A stretch of 64,000 nt of DNA from Corynebacterium sp. SCR221107. GTDB taxonomy: Bacteria; Actinomycetota; Actinomycetes; Mycobacteriales; Mycobacteriaceae. How positions within the stretch are numbered: position 1 is the first letter of the stretch; every line of letters begins with the position of its first letter. Below are positions 52,127 to 63,541 of the stretch, in pieces. The stretch lies in the NCBI RefSeq assembly GCF_027886475.1, contig NZ_CP115670.1, positions 2,170,001 through 2,234,000 of the forward strand. The letters are read 5' to 3'. The notes beneath the pieces are model-generated. The model worked only from the letters and a program-made list of their open reading frames with translations. It was not told the DNA's origin and ran no database searches. The translations under genes were made by a program, and so were the position numbers.

Positions 52127-52879
52127 CTAAAACGACGCCATTCTCCCCGATCTCGTCGCCTGATTGAGCACATTGAGACTGGCGAGCTTCTTTTCCAACT
52201 GCCACTGAACAAAGGAACGCACAAGCTTGTGCGCCATCGCCACCCGCTGTGGTGTGGCGATGGCGCTGGTATCCCCTCCGTGCTGCCATAACCACGCTAG
52301 GTGCAAGACCTCCGGATCAACCTCCACTGCCCCCGGTGGGCGACAATGCACACATACCGCGCCCCCTGCTGCCGCGTGGTAAGCATGATGGGGGCCTGCC
52401 TGCCCACACTGCGCGCAGGCGAAGAAGCTGGGAGCCCAGCCGGCCAGCTCGAGAGCCTGGAGAAAATACGTGTCCATGACGATCTGCGGCTGCGGGTCGA
52501 TCCGGAGCCTCGAGAGCGCATCGACGGTGAGGTCATAGAGTGCTTCCTCCTCGGTGGCGGTGCTGAGCTTTTCTACGACCTCCATGACAGCGGAGGCACA
52601 GGCGTAGCGTTCAAAGTCATCGATGATACCGGAGGCGAAGAAGTTGATGGTCTCCACCTTCGCGATGCTGGCGAGGTTGCGCCCCGGGTACAAGGTGACG
52701 TCTATTTCCACAAAAGGCTCAAGCCGCGACCCAAAGCGGCTTTTGCCCCGACGCACGCCTTTGGCCACGCCTCGGATCAGTCCCCTACCGCGGGTGAGTA
52801 AGACCACGATGCGGTCGGCCTCTCCGAAGTCGTAGCTTCTTACGACTAGGGCGCGTTCGAAGATGGATTCCCTGGCCAC
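52127..52879 (-). CDS. recO: DNA repair protein RecO
   Basis: 250 residues. The N-terminal OB fold ('ALVVRSYDFGEADRIVVLLT', 'RFGSRLEPFVEIDVTLYPG') is followed by a helical domain and a zinc finger 'FFACAQCGQAGPHHAYH' with 'AVCVHCRP'. RecO loads RecA at gaps with RecF/RecR. It starts 1 base after era, so translation is coupled. Confidence 0.95.
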   Translation of the reverse strand: MARESIFERALVVRSYDFGEADRIVVLLTRGRGLIRGVAKGVRRGKSRFGSRLEPFVEIDVTLYPGRNLASIAKVETINFFASGIIDDFERYACASAVMEVVEKLSTATEEEALYDLTVDALSRLRIDPQPQIVMDTYFLQALELAGWAPSFFACAQCGQAGPHHAYHAAAGGAVCVHCRPPGAVEVDPEVLHLAWLWQHGGDTSAIATPQRVAMAHKLVRSFVQWQLEKKLASLNVLNQATRSGRMASF

Positions 52880-52880
52880 A

Positions 52881-53801
52881 CTAGAAGCCCAACCGCCCGA
52901 GCTGCTTGGGATCGGACTGCCAGTTCTTCAATACCTTAATACGCAGGTCCAAGTACACATTCTGCCCTAATAGCTCGATCAGGCCGGGGCGGGCGTTGTG
53001 GATGATGCGCCCCAGGCGGCGACCGTCCTTGCCGATGAGGATTGATTTTTGACCCGGGCGTTCGACATAGATGACGGCATGGACGTCGAGAACCCCCTCG
53101 CGCTCTTCGTTGGGCAGAATCTCATCAATTTGGACGGCCACCGAGTGGGGCAGCTCATCCTTGAGCCCCTTCAACGCCGCCTCACGGATGAGCTCGGCCA
53201 TGCGGGTTTCTGTGTCGTCGTCGGTGAGGTGATCATCTGGGTAGAACTTTGGCCCCTCCGGAAGCTGGGAGACGATCACATCAAGCAAAACATCACGCTG
53301 CTCCCCGGTCACCGCGGAAACCGGAACGACCTCGGACTCCCCGCCTAAGAGCTCGTGCAGTGCCATCAGCTGTGCTGCCACCTGGTCGCGCGAGGCCTTG
53401 TCCACCTTGGTCACGATGCCGAGAATTGGGGTCTTTGGTGACACCTTCTTCACCGCGTCGAGGATCCAGCGGTCACCGGGGCCGATTTTCTCGTCGGCCG
53501 GGATGGTGATGCCGATGAGGTCCATGTCCGCGTAGGTGTCTTTGACGACCTCATTGAGCCGCTCGCCTAACAGCGTGCGCGGTCGGTGCAGGCCGGGGGT
53601 GTCAACCACGATGATCTGGGCATCCGGACGGTGCACGATGCCCCGGATAGGATGGCGCGTGGTTTCCGGCTGATCGGCGGTGATGGCGATCTTTTGGCCA
53701 ACGAGCGCGTTGGTGAGTGTGGATTTGCCAGTGTTGGGGCGTCCGACAAAGGAAATGAATCCAGAGCGGAAGCCTTCGGGGGTTTCGGTGTAAGACAACA
53801 C
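52881..53801 (-). CDS. era: GTPase Era
   Basis: 306 residues. G motifs: 'FVGRPNTGKSTLTNALVG' (G1), 'IVVDTPGLHRP' (G3), 'GIVTKVDKASR' (G4). The C-terminal KH domain is visible in 'KSILIGKDGRRLGRIIHNAR'. Era assists maturation of the small ribosomal subunit. First gene of era-recO-uppS. It is the usual place downstream of the CBS/ybeY/phoH group, here separated by pdxY and a galE-like gene. Confidence 0.97.
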   Translation of the reverse strand: MLSYTETPEGFRSGFISFVGRPNTGKSTLTNALVGQKIAITADQPETTRHPIRGIVHRPDAQIIVVDTPGLHRPRTLLGERLNEVVKDTYADMDLIGITIPADEKIGPGDRWILDAVKKVSPKTPILGIVTKVDKASRDQVAAQLMALHELLGGESEVVPVSAVTGEQRDVLLDVIVSQLPEGPKFYPDDHLTDDDTETRMAELIREAALKGLKDELPHSVAVQIDEILPNEEREGVLDVHAVIYVERPGQKSILIGKDGRRLGRIIHNARPGLIELLGQNVYLDLRIKVLKNWQSDPKQLGRLGF

Positions 53802-53873
53802 CTACTCCAATCTTGGGTGAGACGATCGCTGCCTGTGTGCAGGCAGACCTAGTTTCCCCAATCTTAGCCCGCC

Positions 53874-54896
<1,023 letters not shown>

Positions 54897-54914
54897 TCAA
54901 AAAGGTTAGGCTGC

Positions 54915-55766
54915 TTAGGCAATCTTTTCTACCGCAAACTCCAGCGTCGGGTGCGCGAAGGCCTCCTGAGATTCCACCACAAGCAGCTCGCGGGAATCGG
55001 CTTTGAAGGTGTTGTCGATGACGGCGAAGACGCTGGAGGCGGTGTGCGCGAGCGCGTTGGCGGCGTCGAGGTCGCGGATGTAGTGGCCGGTAAACAGCGC
55101 GGCGGTCACATCGCCGGATCCGTTGCGCTTGAAATCCAGGAACGGGGTCTGCACGATCCAGGCGCCCTCATCGTTGACGGCGATCATCTCCACCGTGTTT
55201 TCCGGGCGATCCGCGCGCAGCACGGAGGTCACCAACACCGTGCTCGGCCCCATCTTCCGGGCGGCCTCAGCGGCCTTGAGCGTACTCGGAATGTCCTGGC
55301 ATTCCACGCCGGTCAAATAGCCCAGCTCAAACTGGTTCGGGGTGATGATATCGGCCACCGGGACCACGCGGTCACGCAGCAGCGGTGGGATGAGGTCGGA
55401 GACGAAGCAGCCGGACTTGGCGTTACCCATCACCGGGTCGCAGGCGTACACTGCCTTCGGGTTGGCGACCTTGACCTTCTCAACGGTCTCAATGATCACA
55501 TCGGCGATGTCCGAACCGCCCTGGTAACCGGACAAGATGGCATCGATTTTTGGCAGCGCGCCGCGGGCCTCAACCCCAGCAATGACGTCGCGAACCTGAT
55601 CGGCAGGGATCAGTTGTCCACCCCACTGGCCGTAGCCGGTGTGGTTGGAGAAGTTCACGGTGTGAACGGGCCATACTTCGTGGCCGATGCGCTGCAGCGG
55701 AAATACCGCCGCGGAGTTTCCAACGTGTCCATAGGTGACATGAGACTGGATGGAGAGAATGTTCAT
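54915..55766 (-). CDS. pdxY: pyridoxal kinase
   Basis: 283 residues from the ATG at 55,766 (MNILSIQSHVTYGHVGNSAA). It is a ribokinase-fold enzyme: 'VHTVNFSNHTGYGQWGGQL', 'VYACDPVMGNAKSGCFV', 'ITPNQFELGYLTGVE', and the anion hole 'FLDFKRNGSGDVTAALF' (GSGD). It phosphorylates pyridoxal in B6 salvage. It stands alone on the leftward strand with its own upstream gap. Confidence 0.93.
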   Translation of the reverse strand: MNILSIQSHVTYGHVGNSAAVFPLQRIGHEVWPVHTVNFSNHTGYGQWGGQLIPADQVRDVIAGVEARGALPKIDAILSGYQGGSDIADVIIETVEKVKVANPKAVYACDPVMGNAKSGCFVSDLIPPLLRDRVVPVADIITPNQFELGYLTGVECQDIPSTLKAAEAARKMGPSTVLVTSVLRADRPENTVEMIAVNDEGAWIVQTPFLDFKRNGSGDVTAALFTGHYIRDLDAANALAHTASSVFAVIDNTFKADSRELLVVESQEAFAHPTLEFAVEKIA

Positions 55767-55849
55767 GCACATATTGTGCGCTATGAGCGCGCGAGTTCCT
55801 TAACTAGACCCCCGAATAGGACATTGCGATAGGTATCCGGAACCAACCC

Positions 55850-57172
55850 CTAGGATTGATCACCCGCGGGCGCGGTGCCATTGAGCGTGACCACCACGCT
55901 GCCCACCCGGATGCGCCCGCGCCGATCCCGGCCGCCCTCAGCGCGCAGCGTGAGGCCGGCAATCTCCACCTCGGTGCCGGGCAGGGGAACGCGCCCCATC
56001 ACGTAGGCGATGAGCCCGCCGACGGTATCAACCTGGTCGCTGACCTCCTCCTCGAATTCGATGTCGACGCCGTGGTCGTCGGCAATGCGCTCCACCAGGT
56101 CATCGAGGCTTAGACGCGAGACCACGCGGTAGGAGGACTCGTCTATTTGCTCGATTGGGGCGACCTCGCGCTCGTCGTACTCGTCGGCGATCTCGCCCAC
56201 GATTTCCTCGAGGATGTCCTCGATGGAGATCAGGCCTGCGATGCCGCCGTATTCGTCGACAAGCATGGCGATGTGGTTGCGGTCGGTCTGCATCTCGTGC
56301 AAGAGCGCGTCCAAGTTCTTCGAGTCCGGGACGAAAGTGGCCGGGCGCATGACCTCGTCCACCGTCACGCTGCGGCCGCCGTCGGTTGCGTAATAGGTGC
56401 GCTGCACCAAATCCTTGAGGTAGACGATGCCCACCACGTCGTCGACGGTCTCGCCGATCACGGGGATGCGGGAATGACCAGAGCGCACGCACAAGCTGGT
56501 GGCCTGGCCCGCCGTCTTGCCGGACTCGATCCACACCATCTCCGGGCGCGGCACCATGACCGAGCGCGCGGTAGTCGAGGCGAGGTCGAAGACCGACTGG
56601 ATCATGCGGCGCTCCTCGATCTCCACCACGCCGTGTTCCTGGGCGATGTCGACCATTTCCCTAAGCTCCACCTCGGTGGAATAGGGGCCGTCGGCAAAGC
56701 CCGGCCCGGGGGCGATGATGTTGCCGATGCGGATGAGCAGCTTCGAAATCGGGCCCAACACCTTCGCAAAGGCCGACAGCCAGAAGGCGGAGCTCAGCGA
56801 GATCGTATACGGGTTCTTGCGCCCCACCGTGCGGGAGAAGACGCCGATGACGGTGTAGGTGATAAGCGCAACGCCCAAGATCGCCGCGGCCAGTGCGAGC
56901 GCATGGTCGTCGATAAGCGAATAGGCGAGCACGCCGGCATACACGGCCGCGGTGACATCCAGCAACGTCCGCACCAGCACCAGAGGGTTGATGTGCTCGG
57001 CGCGGCGGTCAAGTACGCGCAGCAAGGTCTTCGCGGCGGGCTTTTCTTCCTCCTTGACCATGTTTTCCACTCGCGCCCGCGAGATGGAACTCACCGCCGC
57101 CTCCACTGTGCCAAACAGGCCGGACAATAACAAGGCCGCGGCGATGACCACGGTGGCTATGACGGGGCTCAA
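55850..57172 (-). CDS. CBS-domain membrane protein (CorC/HlyC, CNNM type)
   Basis: 440 residues. The N-terminal DUF21 membrane domain has three or four helices ('[20 protein letters not shown]'). Two CBS units follow ('[20 protein letters not shown]', '[20 protein letters not shown]'), with '[20 protein letters not shown]' and 'EIADEYDE'. The C-terminal CorC_HlyC domain ends the protein ('[20 protein letters not shown]'). Members of this family are linked to magnesium transport. It overlaps the ybeY stop by 4 bases. Confidence 0.93.
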   Translation of the reverse strand: MSPVIATVVIAAALLLSGLFGTVEAAVSSISRARVENMVKEEEKPAAKTLLRVLDRRAEHINPLVLVRTLLDVTAAVYAGVLAYSLIDDHALALAAAILGVALITYTVIGVFSRTVGRKNPYTISLSSAFWLSAFAKVLGPISKLLIRIGNIIAPGPGFADGPYSTEVELREMVDIAQEHGVVEIEERRMIQSVFDLASTTARSVMVPRPEMVWIESGKTAGQATSLCVRSGHSRIPVIGETVDDVVGIVYLKDLVQRTYYATDGGRSVTVDEVMRPATFVPDSKNLDALLHEMQTDRNHIAMLVDEYGGIAGLISIEDILEEIVGEIADEYDEREVAPIEQIDESSYRVVSRLSLDDLVERIADDHGVDIEFEEEVSDQVDTVGGLIAYVMGRVPLPGTEVEIAGLTLRAEGGRDRRGRIRVGSVVVTLNGTAPAGDQS

Positions 57173-57735
57173 CTTTCGCCCTCAACCAGCTTGTCCAGCT
57201 CGGCGCGCTCGGCCGCCGAGGGGAACGCACCCGGGCCGGTGGGCTTCGGCTGGTAGCTCACGCCGCGTTTCTCACAGTCGGCGTACCAATCGCGCAGCAG
57301 CTCGTTTTGCAGGGCGAACATCTCCTGCTCGTCCTTGGGCTCGATATGGTCATAGCCCAATAGGTGCAAGCACCCATGGGTGGTCAACAAGGCCAGCTCG
57401 TGGCCTAAGTCGTGGCCTGCCTTCGCGGCCTGCTTGTCAGCAAACTCCGGGCACAAGATGATGTCGCCGAGCATCGCAGGGCCAGGCGCCGGGGCATCCG
57501 GGCGCCCCGTGCCCGGGGTGAGCTCGTCCATGGGAAAGCTCATCACGTCGGTGGGGCCTTCCAGGTCCATCCAGCGCACGTGCAGATCGCTCATCGTGTC
57601 CACGTCCACGATGGAGATCGTCAACTCCGCGTCCGGGTTGATGTCCATCTCGCCGAGCACGAAGCTGGCGACGTCAATCAGTTCTTCCTCGTTGACGCCG
57701 TCATAGCCGGACTCGTTGACCACTTCAATGCTCAT
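57169..57735 (-). CDS. ybeY: endoribonuclease YbeY
   Basis: 188 residues from the ATG at 57,735 ([20 protein letters not shown]). The metal-binding motif '[20 protein letters not shown]' contains the three histidines of HGxLHLxGYDH. '[20 protein letters not shown]' is the second conserved segment. The enzyme matures 16S rRNA and controls rRNA quality. The C-terminus is about 30 residues longer than in E. coli, as in other actinobacteria. Upstream is phoH; downstream it is coupled to the CBS gene. Confidence 0.96.
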   Translation of the reverse strand: MSIEVVNESGYDGVNEEELIDVASFVLGEMDINPDAELTISIVDVDTMSDLHVRWMDLEGPTDVMSFPMDELTPGTGRPDAPAPGPAMLGDIILCPEFADKQAAKAGHDLGHELALLTTHGCLHLLGYDHIEPKDEQEMFALQNELLRDWYADCEKRGVSYQPKPTGPGAFPSAAERAELDKLVEGES

Positions 57736-57795
57736 TGCGGTTCCCTTCAATAACCCTTCAATAACGCTGTGTGGATCTAGAAACAATCATGCTTA

Positions 57796-58800
57796 CTAGA
57801 CGTTGTTGAGGTTGAGATCCATCGCCCGCTGCTCGCGGCGGCGCTCAACGTCTTCCTCGTATTCGTCATAGGCCTCCACGATGCGGCCGACCAGCTGGTG
57901 GCGCACCACGTCCTCGCTCGACAGCTCGGCGAAGTGAACCCCCTCCACCCCGCGCAGGATCTGGCGCACCAACCGCAGGCCGGACTTTTGCCCACCGGGC
58001 AGATCCACCTGGGTGATATCGCCGGTGACCACCATCTTCGAGCCGAAGCCCAGGCGGGTCAAGAACATCTTCATCTGCGCCGGGGTGGTGTTTTGGGCCT
58101 CGTCCAAGATCACGAAGGCGTCGTTGAGGGTGCGGCCGCGCATGTATGCCAGAGGGGCAACCTCCACGATGCCCGCCTCCATCAGCTTCGGGATGATCTC
58201 GGGATCAACCATGTCGCGCAGCGCATCGTGCAGCGGGCGCAGGTAGGGGTCGATCTTGTCGTTGAGCGTGCCCGGCAAGAATCCCAGCTTCTCGCCCGCC
58301 TCCACCGCGGGGCGGGTCAAGATGATGCGGCTGACCTGCTTGGACTGTAGGGCTTGGACGGCCTTGGCCATGGCCAGGTAGGTCTTGCCCGAGCCGGCAG
58401 GACCCAGCCCGAAGGTGATGGTGTTCTCGTCGATCGCGTCGACGTACTCGCGCTGGCCGTAGGTCTTCGGGCGCACCGCCTTGCCCTTTCGGCGGATGAT
58501 GTCCCCGCCCAAGGCCGCGGCCACCGACATCGGCGCCTCCACCGTCACCATGCCTACCGCATGCTTGACGGAGTCCGGGGAGATGACGTGACCGCGCCGC
58601 GCGATCGACTGCAGCTCCTTGAGCACCTTGACCGCACGTGCTACCTCGTGGTCCGCGCCGGTGAGGGTGACCAGGGTGCCACGGACGAAGATGTCACAAT
58701 CGAGGAGGTTGTCAAGCACCTTGAGGTTTTCGTCATTGATCCCCAAGACGGTCTGGGAATACAGCGGGTCAAGTTCGACGGTGCGGCTGGTTATGTTCAT
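57796..58800 (-). CDS. phoH: PhoH family ATPase
   Basis: 334 residues from the ATG at 58,800 (a GTG one codon upstream is possible). Walker A is 'GLGPAGSGKTYLAMAKAV', Walker B 'AFVILDEAQNTTPAQMKMFL'. The N-terminal region has a KH-like segment ('NLLDCDIFVRGTLVTLTGAD'). PhoH proteins are RNA-linked ATPases; the ybeY neighbour is conserved widely and supports a role in RNA processing. Full length. Confidence 0.95.
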   Translation of the reverse strand: MNITSRTVELDPLYSQTVLGINDENLKVLDNLLDCDIFVRGTLVTLTGADHEVARAVKVLKELQSIARRGHVISPDSVKHAVGMVTVEAPMSVAAALGGDIIRRKGKAVRPKTYGQREYVDAIDENTITFGLGPAGSGKTYLAMAKAVQALQSKQVSRIILTRPAVEAGEKLGFLPGTLNDKIDPYLRPLHDALRDMVDPEIIPKLMEAGIVEVAPLAYMRGRTLNDAFVILDEAQNTTPAQMKMFLTRLGFGSKMVVTGDITQVDLPGGQKSGLRLVRQILRGVEGVHFAELSSEDVVRHQLVGRIVEAYDEYEEDVERRREQRAMDLNLNNV

Positions 58801-58940
58801 CACTGCTTTCTAAAAAAATGTGCGGGCACACGTTCTAAGCGAAGCGCTCACTGTGTACCCCACGCGTGCCGCCACCGCTTGGGAGGTGGCGCGTTGGTGC
58901 AAGTCCTGTGAAGTTATTTTCTCAACAGCTATCTTAAGGC

Positions 58941-59699
58941 CTACCAGCGGTTCGTGCGCACGCCGATGGCGGCCAAGGCCACCATGCCTGCCGACGCGGT
59001 GCGCAGCACCTCCGGGCCGAGCTTGACCGCGCGCGCCCCGAGGCGCTGGAAGGTGGCCACTTCCTGCTCACTGAGCCCGCCTTCCGGGCCGATGATCACA
59101 CAGATCTTCCCGTCGAGTTCCACCTCGCGCATGGGGGTGGCGGCCTCTTCGTGCAAAACCAGCACATGATCAAATTCGGCTAAACGCTCGGCCAGCTCCG
59201 CGGTGGACACCGGCCCTGTGATCTCCGGCACGCGGGATCGCCGGGACTGCTTGGCCGCGGCAATAGCCGCCTGACGCCACTTGCTGATCCCCTTTTCCCG
59301 CTTGGCGCCCTGCCACTTGGCCACGCACCGGCTAGCCTCCCACGCATAGATGGCATCGGCGCCAGCCTGGGTGAGCAAGTCCACCGCCAGCTCGGAGCGC
59401 TCGGACTTCGGCAGCGCCTGCGCCACCGTCACCGTTACCTCCGGCACAGGCTCGTCCACGCGGTCGATGACCTCCACCTCGAGGCTGTCCTTCCCGCCGG
59501 TGGCAACTACCCGGGCGTGGGCGCGCTGGCCGTGGCCGTTGGCCACGATGAGCTCATCGCCTTCCTTCAGGCGCACCACCGCGACCGCGTGCTTGGCCTC
59601 AGGACCGGTGATGCGCATGCGCTGGCCTGGACCCGCAAGCTCGGGAAACTGCCCGCGCAACACGGCGTCATAGTCGGCGAGGAATACGGGCAAGGACAT
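58941..59699 (-). CDS. rsmE: 16S rRNA m3U1498 methyltransferase
   Basis: 252 residues. N-terminal PUA-like part ('MRITGPEAKHAVAVVRLKEG'), then the SPOUT knot: 'VTVAQALPKSERSELAVDLL', 'VLVLHEEAATPMREV', 'ICVIIGPEGGLSEQEVATF', 'VKLGPEVLRTASAGMVALAA'. It methylates U1498 of 16S rRNA. It follows dnaJ in the hrcA-dnaJ-rsmE order common in Gram-positive bacteria, 51 bases from the dnaJ stop. Confidence 0.95.
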   Translation of the reverse strand: MSLPVFLADYDAVLRGQFPELAGPGQRMRITGPEAKHAVAVVRLKEGDELIVANGHGQRAHARVVATGGKDSLEVEVIDRVDEPVPEVTVTVAQALPKSERSELAVDLLTQAGADAIYAWEASRCVAKWQGAKREKGISKWRQAAIAAAKQSRRSRVPEITGPVSTAELAERLAEFDHVLVLHEEAATPMREVELDGKICVIIGPEGGLSEQEVATFQRLGARAVKLGPEVLRTASAGMVALAAIGVRTNRW

Positions 59700-59750
59700 G
59701 GTGGCGCTACTACCTTCGAAGATCGGCTAGGGGATGGGGGCTAGTTAACA

Positions 59751-60875
59751 CTAGCGGCGGAAGCGGTTGCGGATGCGGCCGAACAGGCCCTCTCCGTGAT
59801 CGTCTTCGCGGCGCACGCCGGTGGTCTCCCCGCCGTGCTCGCGTAGCTTTTCTAAGAGCTCGCGCTGCTTGTCGCTGAGGTTGGTGGGAACACCCACCTC
59901 GACATGGGCGTACAGGTCACCCTGTCCCTCGCTGCGCAGCCGCGGCATGCCCTTGTCCTCCACCCGAATGGCCGCGCCCGGCTGGGTGCCCTCCGGGACG
60001 GTGACGGTAATGGTCTCCCCGTCGAGCGCCTCGACGTCGAAGTCCACGCCCAAGGCGGCATCAACCATCGGAACCTCGACGTTAAAGTGCAGGTCATCGC
60101 CCTCACGGATGAAGACCGGGTGGCGGTCGACAGTCACTTCCACGTAGAGATCGCCGGCCGGCCCACCGCCGTGGCCGACCTCGCCCTGGCCTGCCATGCG
60201 GATGCGCATCCCGTCGTTAATGCCGGCCGGGATCTTGACCTTGAGGTCGCGGCGGGCCGGGATGCGGCCGTCGCCGCCACACTTCTCGCAGGGATCCGGG
60301 ATGACCTCGCCGGTGCCCTCGCAGGTGCGGCAGGTGGTGGTGGTCATCACGTTGCCCAAGAAGGAGCGCTGAATCTGCTGGATGTGGCCGGAGCCGTTGC
60401 ACACGCTACAGGTCACCGGCTTGCCGTTAGACTTCGATCCGGTACCGGTGCAGACATCGCAGATGATCGCGGTGTCGATGGTGACATCCTTGGTCACGCC
60501 GCTGAAGGCATCCTCGAGGCTAATGCGGATGCGCAGCAGCGCATCCGAGCCCGGCTGCACGCGCGAACGCGGGCCTTGGGTGCCACCGCCGCCGAAGAAG
60601 GCATCGAAGATGTCGCCGAAGCCACCGCTAAACCCGCCACCGGGGGTCCCGCCGCCCTGAGCCATGGGGTCGCCGCCGGCGTCGACGATGCGGCGCTTGT
60701 CCGGATCCAGCAGGACCTCCTGGGCGATCGAGATCTCGCTAAACTTCTCCGCCGCTTCCTCGGAGTCATTGACGTCCGGGTGGTACTTGCGGGCGAGCCT
60801 GCGGTAGGCCTTCTTAATCTCGTTGTCGGAGGCGTCCCTGTCTACGCCCAAGATTCCGTAATAGTCACGAGCCAC
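59751..60875 (-). CDS. dnaJ: DnaJ chaperone (DnaJ2, next to hrcA)
   Basis: 374 residues. J domain with '[17 protein letters not shown]' (HPD), a short Gly/Phe region ('[20 protein letters not shown]'), four CxxCxGxG-type zinc repeats ('CDVCTGTG', 'CSVCNGSG', 'CRTCEGTG', 'CEKCGGDG'), and the C-terminal substrate-binding domains. It is the second DnaJ type of actinobacteria, linked with hrcA rather than dnaK. A CIRCE-like site lies 89 bases upstream. Confidence 0.96.
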   Translation of the reverse strand: MARDYYGILGVDRDASDNEIKKAYRRLARKYHPDVNDSEEAAEKFSEISIAQEVLLDPDKRRIVDAGGDPMAQGGGTPGGGFSGGFGDIFDAFFGGGGTQGPRSRVQPGSDALLRIRISLEDAFSGVTKDVTIDTAIICDVCTGTGSKSNGKPVTCSVCNGSGHIQQIQRSFLGNVMTTTTCRTCEGTGEVIPDPCEKCGGDGRIPARRDLKVKIPAGINDGMRIRMAGQGEVGHGGGPAGDLYVEVTVDRHPVFIREGDDLHFNVEVPMVDAALGVDFDVEALDGETITVTVPEGTQPGAAIRVEDKGMPRLRSEGQGDLYAHVEVGVPTNLSDKQRELLEKLREHGGETTGVRREDDHGEGLFGRIRNRFRR

Positions 60876-61206
60876 GATGTGCTACTTTCTTCCTTCGATT
60901 CTCTTCCGCTGGTACTTGTGGTACTTGGTCACGCGTGCCGGTTTAGGGGCATATCCGGCACCGTTAGCAGACGGCGACCGTGAGTGCTAAGAATCCCATG
61001 ATAGCCCCTTGCCCCACACTGACCGCAATTGACGGCACAATCAATGCCATGCGGGCTCCCCTCCGGTCGCAAAGGGACTGGGCACCATGGGTGAAGCGTG
61101 TGTCGCGTGGATAGGTGGGCCGCTTTTTATGCCGAAGCTGCGGAGTCACATGGTGCATGCACTGTGTCTTTTTGCGCCTAGACCCCATTGCTCCAGTGAC
61201 CGCGTG
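60876..61206. promoter_or_regulatory. region between hrcA and dnaJ
   Basis: About 330 bases. It contains the CIRCE-like operator at 60,964-60,990 and should hold a separate dnaJ promoter. A 74-residue open frame in this gap overlaps the operator and is rejected as a gene. Confidence 0.6.
60964..60990. promoter_or_regulatory. CIRCE-like HrcA operator upstream of dnaJ
   Basis: TTAGCAGAC, nine bases, GAGTGCTAA. The right arm matches the CIRCE consensus perfectly and the left arm differs at two of nine positions. The spacing of nine is exact. HrcA, encoded next door, would bind here and repress dnaJ at normal temperature (inference). Confidence 0.75.
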
Positions 61207-62241
61207 CTACTGCCCACCTAATACCCGGCCAACGTATTGTGCAACGGCTAAGACCTTCGACATTGTTCCCGAATAGTCCAAATAGGTAGGCCCCACCACT
61301 CCCAGCCCGCCCAGGGTTGCCCCCTGCGAGCCATAGCCGGTGGCCACCACCGAGGCCTGGGAGAGCTGATCGTCGCCGGATTCCTCGCCGATGAGCACGC
61401 TCACATGCCCCAAATCCTGCACGTTGGCCAGCAGCTTGAGCACCACCACCTGCTCTTCGAGCGCCTCGAGCAAGGTGGGCAAGTCCTTGGCCACCCTCGA
61501 GAGATTCGACGCCCCAGCCAAGATGAGGCGATCGTTGGGCTGTTCCACCAAGGTCTCGATGAGCACCGTGGCGCAGCGCAGCACGTGACCCTGGATGTCC
61601 GCATCCACGGCAATGCCGGAGTGGGCGGGGTCGGCCAATTCCGCGAGCGCCACCGAGGCGTCGGGTAAGGTCTTGCCGTCGAGTGCCCGATTGAGCACCT
61701 CCTTGAGCCTGCCCACCTGCTCGGGCTCGCAGACCTGGTCGAGTTCCACGTTGCGCTGGTCAACGCGCCCGTTGTCGGTAATCAGCACCAGCAACAGGCG
61801 CACCGGGGATAGCAGCACCACCTCGCAGTGCTTGACCCGGCTGACCTTGAGATTGGGCAGCTGCACCACCGCCGCCTGCCGGGTGAGCTGGGACAACAGC
61901 TGCACGCTGCGGCGCAACACGTCCTCGAGGTCCACCCCGCCCTCGAGGAACTTCAAGATGGCGGTGCGCTCGGCCACCGAGAGCGGCTTGACCTCGTCGA
62001 GGGAGTCCACGAACAGCCGGTAGGCCTTCTGGGTGGGGATGCGCCCGGAGCTTGCATGCTGGCTGACGATGTAGCCGCCGGCCTCTAAGGCCGCCATGTC
62101 ATTGCGGATGGTCGCCGAGGAAACGTTGAGCTTGTGCCGCTCGAGAAGCGCCTTGGATCCGACCGGCTCCTGCAGGGAAATATAATCCGCCACGATCGCG
62201 CGCAGCACTTCCTGCCTGCGCTCATGCGTTGCCCCGGACAT
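61207..62241 (-). CDS. hrcA: heat-inducible repressor HrcA
   Basis: 344 residues. An N-terminal winged helix ('[20 protein letters not shown]', '[20 protein letters not shown]', '[20 protein letters not shown]') is followed by the GAF-like and dimerisation domains ('[20 protein letters not shown]' near the end). HrcA binds CIRCE sites of chaperone genes and is itself stabilised by GroEL. It precedes dnaJ on the same strand. Confidence 0.97.
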   Translation of the reverse strand: MSGATHERRQEVLRAIVADYISLQEPVGSKALLERHKLNVSSATIRNDMAALEAGGYIVSQHASSGRIPTQKAYRLFVDSLDEVKPLSVAERTAILKFLEGGVDLEDVLRRSVQLLSQLTRQAAVVQLPNLKVSRVKHCEVVLLSPVRLLLVLITDNGRVDQRNVELDQVCEPEQVGRLKEVLNRALDGKTLPDASVALAELADPAHSGIAVDADIQGHVLRCATVLIETLVEQPNDRLILAGASNLSRVAKDLPTLLEALEEQVVVLKLLANVQDLGHVSVLIGEESGDDQLSQASVVATGYGSQGATLGGLGVVGPTYLDYSGTMSKVLAVAQYVGRVLGGQ

Positions 62242-62365
62242 GTCCGCTCCTTCCCTTCTGCCCCCGGCTCAAAACCTACGACCGCCTTGCAGCTCGTGGC
62301 CATCGCGGCGAGGGGCTGTTGCTTGCTCGCCTCGGTGCCCACCATAGCGCACCCGGCACACGTGC

Positions 62366-63541
62366 CTATTCAGGGTCGAAGAGAATGTCGGCGATGATGC
62401 CGTCGGCAAGCAGCCTCTTATCGTCGGCAAGCATAATACGACCGTGCGCCTGGCGCACAAGGCCAAGACGAGAAAGCCTCAACGAAACGGCGCGCTCGCG
62501 CGGGGAAAGCACGGCTTCGTCGACGCCCTCTTTCAGGCGCAGGCCCAGCATGAGCTTTTCCTCGTGGCGCTGATCCGCGCTTAAGGTCTCGGTGTCCTTG
62601 ATCGGCAACACCCCGGTGGCGATGGTCTTGGTATAGGTTGCCGGGTGCTTGACGTTAAAGAAGCGGCGCTCGCCCAGGTGGGAATGCGCGCCAGGTCCCG
62701 CGCCCCACCAGTCGGCGTCGCGCCAATAGCGCAGGTTATGCTCGCACTGCCCGCCCGGGCGCGCCCAGTTGGAGACCTCGTACCAATCGAAACCGGCCTC
62801 GCGGAGTGCGGCGTCGATCATCCAATAGCGATCGGCGTAGACGTCTTCCTCGGGTGCGGGCAATTCACCGGTGCGCACCTTGCGCGCCATGCGGGTGCCG
62901 TCCTCGACGATCAGCGAGTAGGCGCTGACGTGATCCACACCGGTTTCTAGTACCTTTTCCAAGGTCAGGCGCACGTCGTCATCGGTTTCGGTGGGAGTGC
63001 CGTAGATCATGTCCAGATTGACGTGCTCGAAAAATTGCCCCGCCTGACGCGCCGCGTCGAAGGCACGCCCGGGCGTGTGCGCGCGTTCAAGCACCTTGAG
63101 CACGCTTGCCGACGCCGACTGCATCCCGAGCGAGACGCGGGTAAACCCCGCGCGGGCTAAAGCCTCGAAAAACTCCGGGCTCGTGGACTCCGGATTGGCC
63201 TCGGTGGTCACCTCCGCACCGGGGGCGATCCCCGTGGTGTTTTGGATCGCGCGAAGGACGCGGGCGAGCCCGTCCGCACCGATCATCGAGGGCGTGCCGC
63301 CGCCGATGAACACGGTTTCCGCCGGCCGGGTATCGCCCTGGCTGGCCCGCGAGGCGGCGGCCAGCTCCAGTTCTTTTTCCAGAGCATCCAGATAGGCTGC
63401 GGGGCTTGCCGGGTTCGGTGCCGCCTGTGCCACGGTGGGTGAAGCCGGCAAGGACAGCTCCGCCGGAGTGTAGGTATTAAAGTCGCAATACCCGCAACGC
63501 GAGGCGCAAAACGGGACGTGGATATACACCGAGAAAGTCAT
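62366..63541 (-). CDS. hemW: heme chaperone HemW (radical SAM)
   Basis: 391 residues. Radical-SAM cysteines in 'VPFCASRCGYCDFNTYTPAE' (CxxxCxxC), then 'VFIGGGTPSMIGADGLARVL', 'TTEANPESTSPEFFEALARA' and 'NLDMIYGTPTETDDDVRLTL'. The 'CDFNTY' form after the cluster, rather than CxF-type of coproporphyrinogen oxidase HemN, marks HemW. It inserts heme into proteins. The start is one base into the stop of the upstream gene, so they are coupled. Confidence 0.93.
   Translation of the reverse strand: MTFSVYIHVPFCASRCGYCDFNTYTPAELSLPASPTVAQAAPNPASPAAYLDALEKELELAAASRASQGDTRPAETVFIGGGTPSMIGADGLARVLRAIQNTTGIAPGAEVTTEANPESTSPEFFEALARAGFTRVSLGMQSASASVLKVLERAHTPGRAFDAARQAGQFFEHVNLDMIYGTPTETDDDVRLTLEKVLETGVDHVSAYSLIVEDGTRMARKVRTGELPAPEEDVYADRYWMIDAALREAGFDWYEVSNWARPGGQCEHNLRYWRDADWWGAGPGAHSHLGERRFFNVKHPATYTKTIATGVLPIKDTETLSADQRHEEKLMLGLRLKEGVDEAVLSPRERAVSLRLSRLGLVRQAHGRIMLADDKRLLADGIIADILFDPE

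Noticed and set aside
59904..60983. 359-residue plus-strand frame inside dnaJ
   Set aside because: Antisense shadow of a GC-rich gene; composition dominated by Ala, Gly, Val and Asp.
60964..61188. 74-residue frame on the minus strand between hrcA and dnaJ
   Set aside because: It overlaps the CIRCE-like operator, has no ribosome binding site and an unnatural composition.
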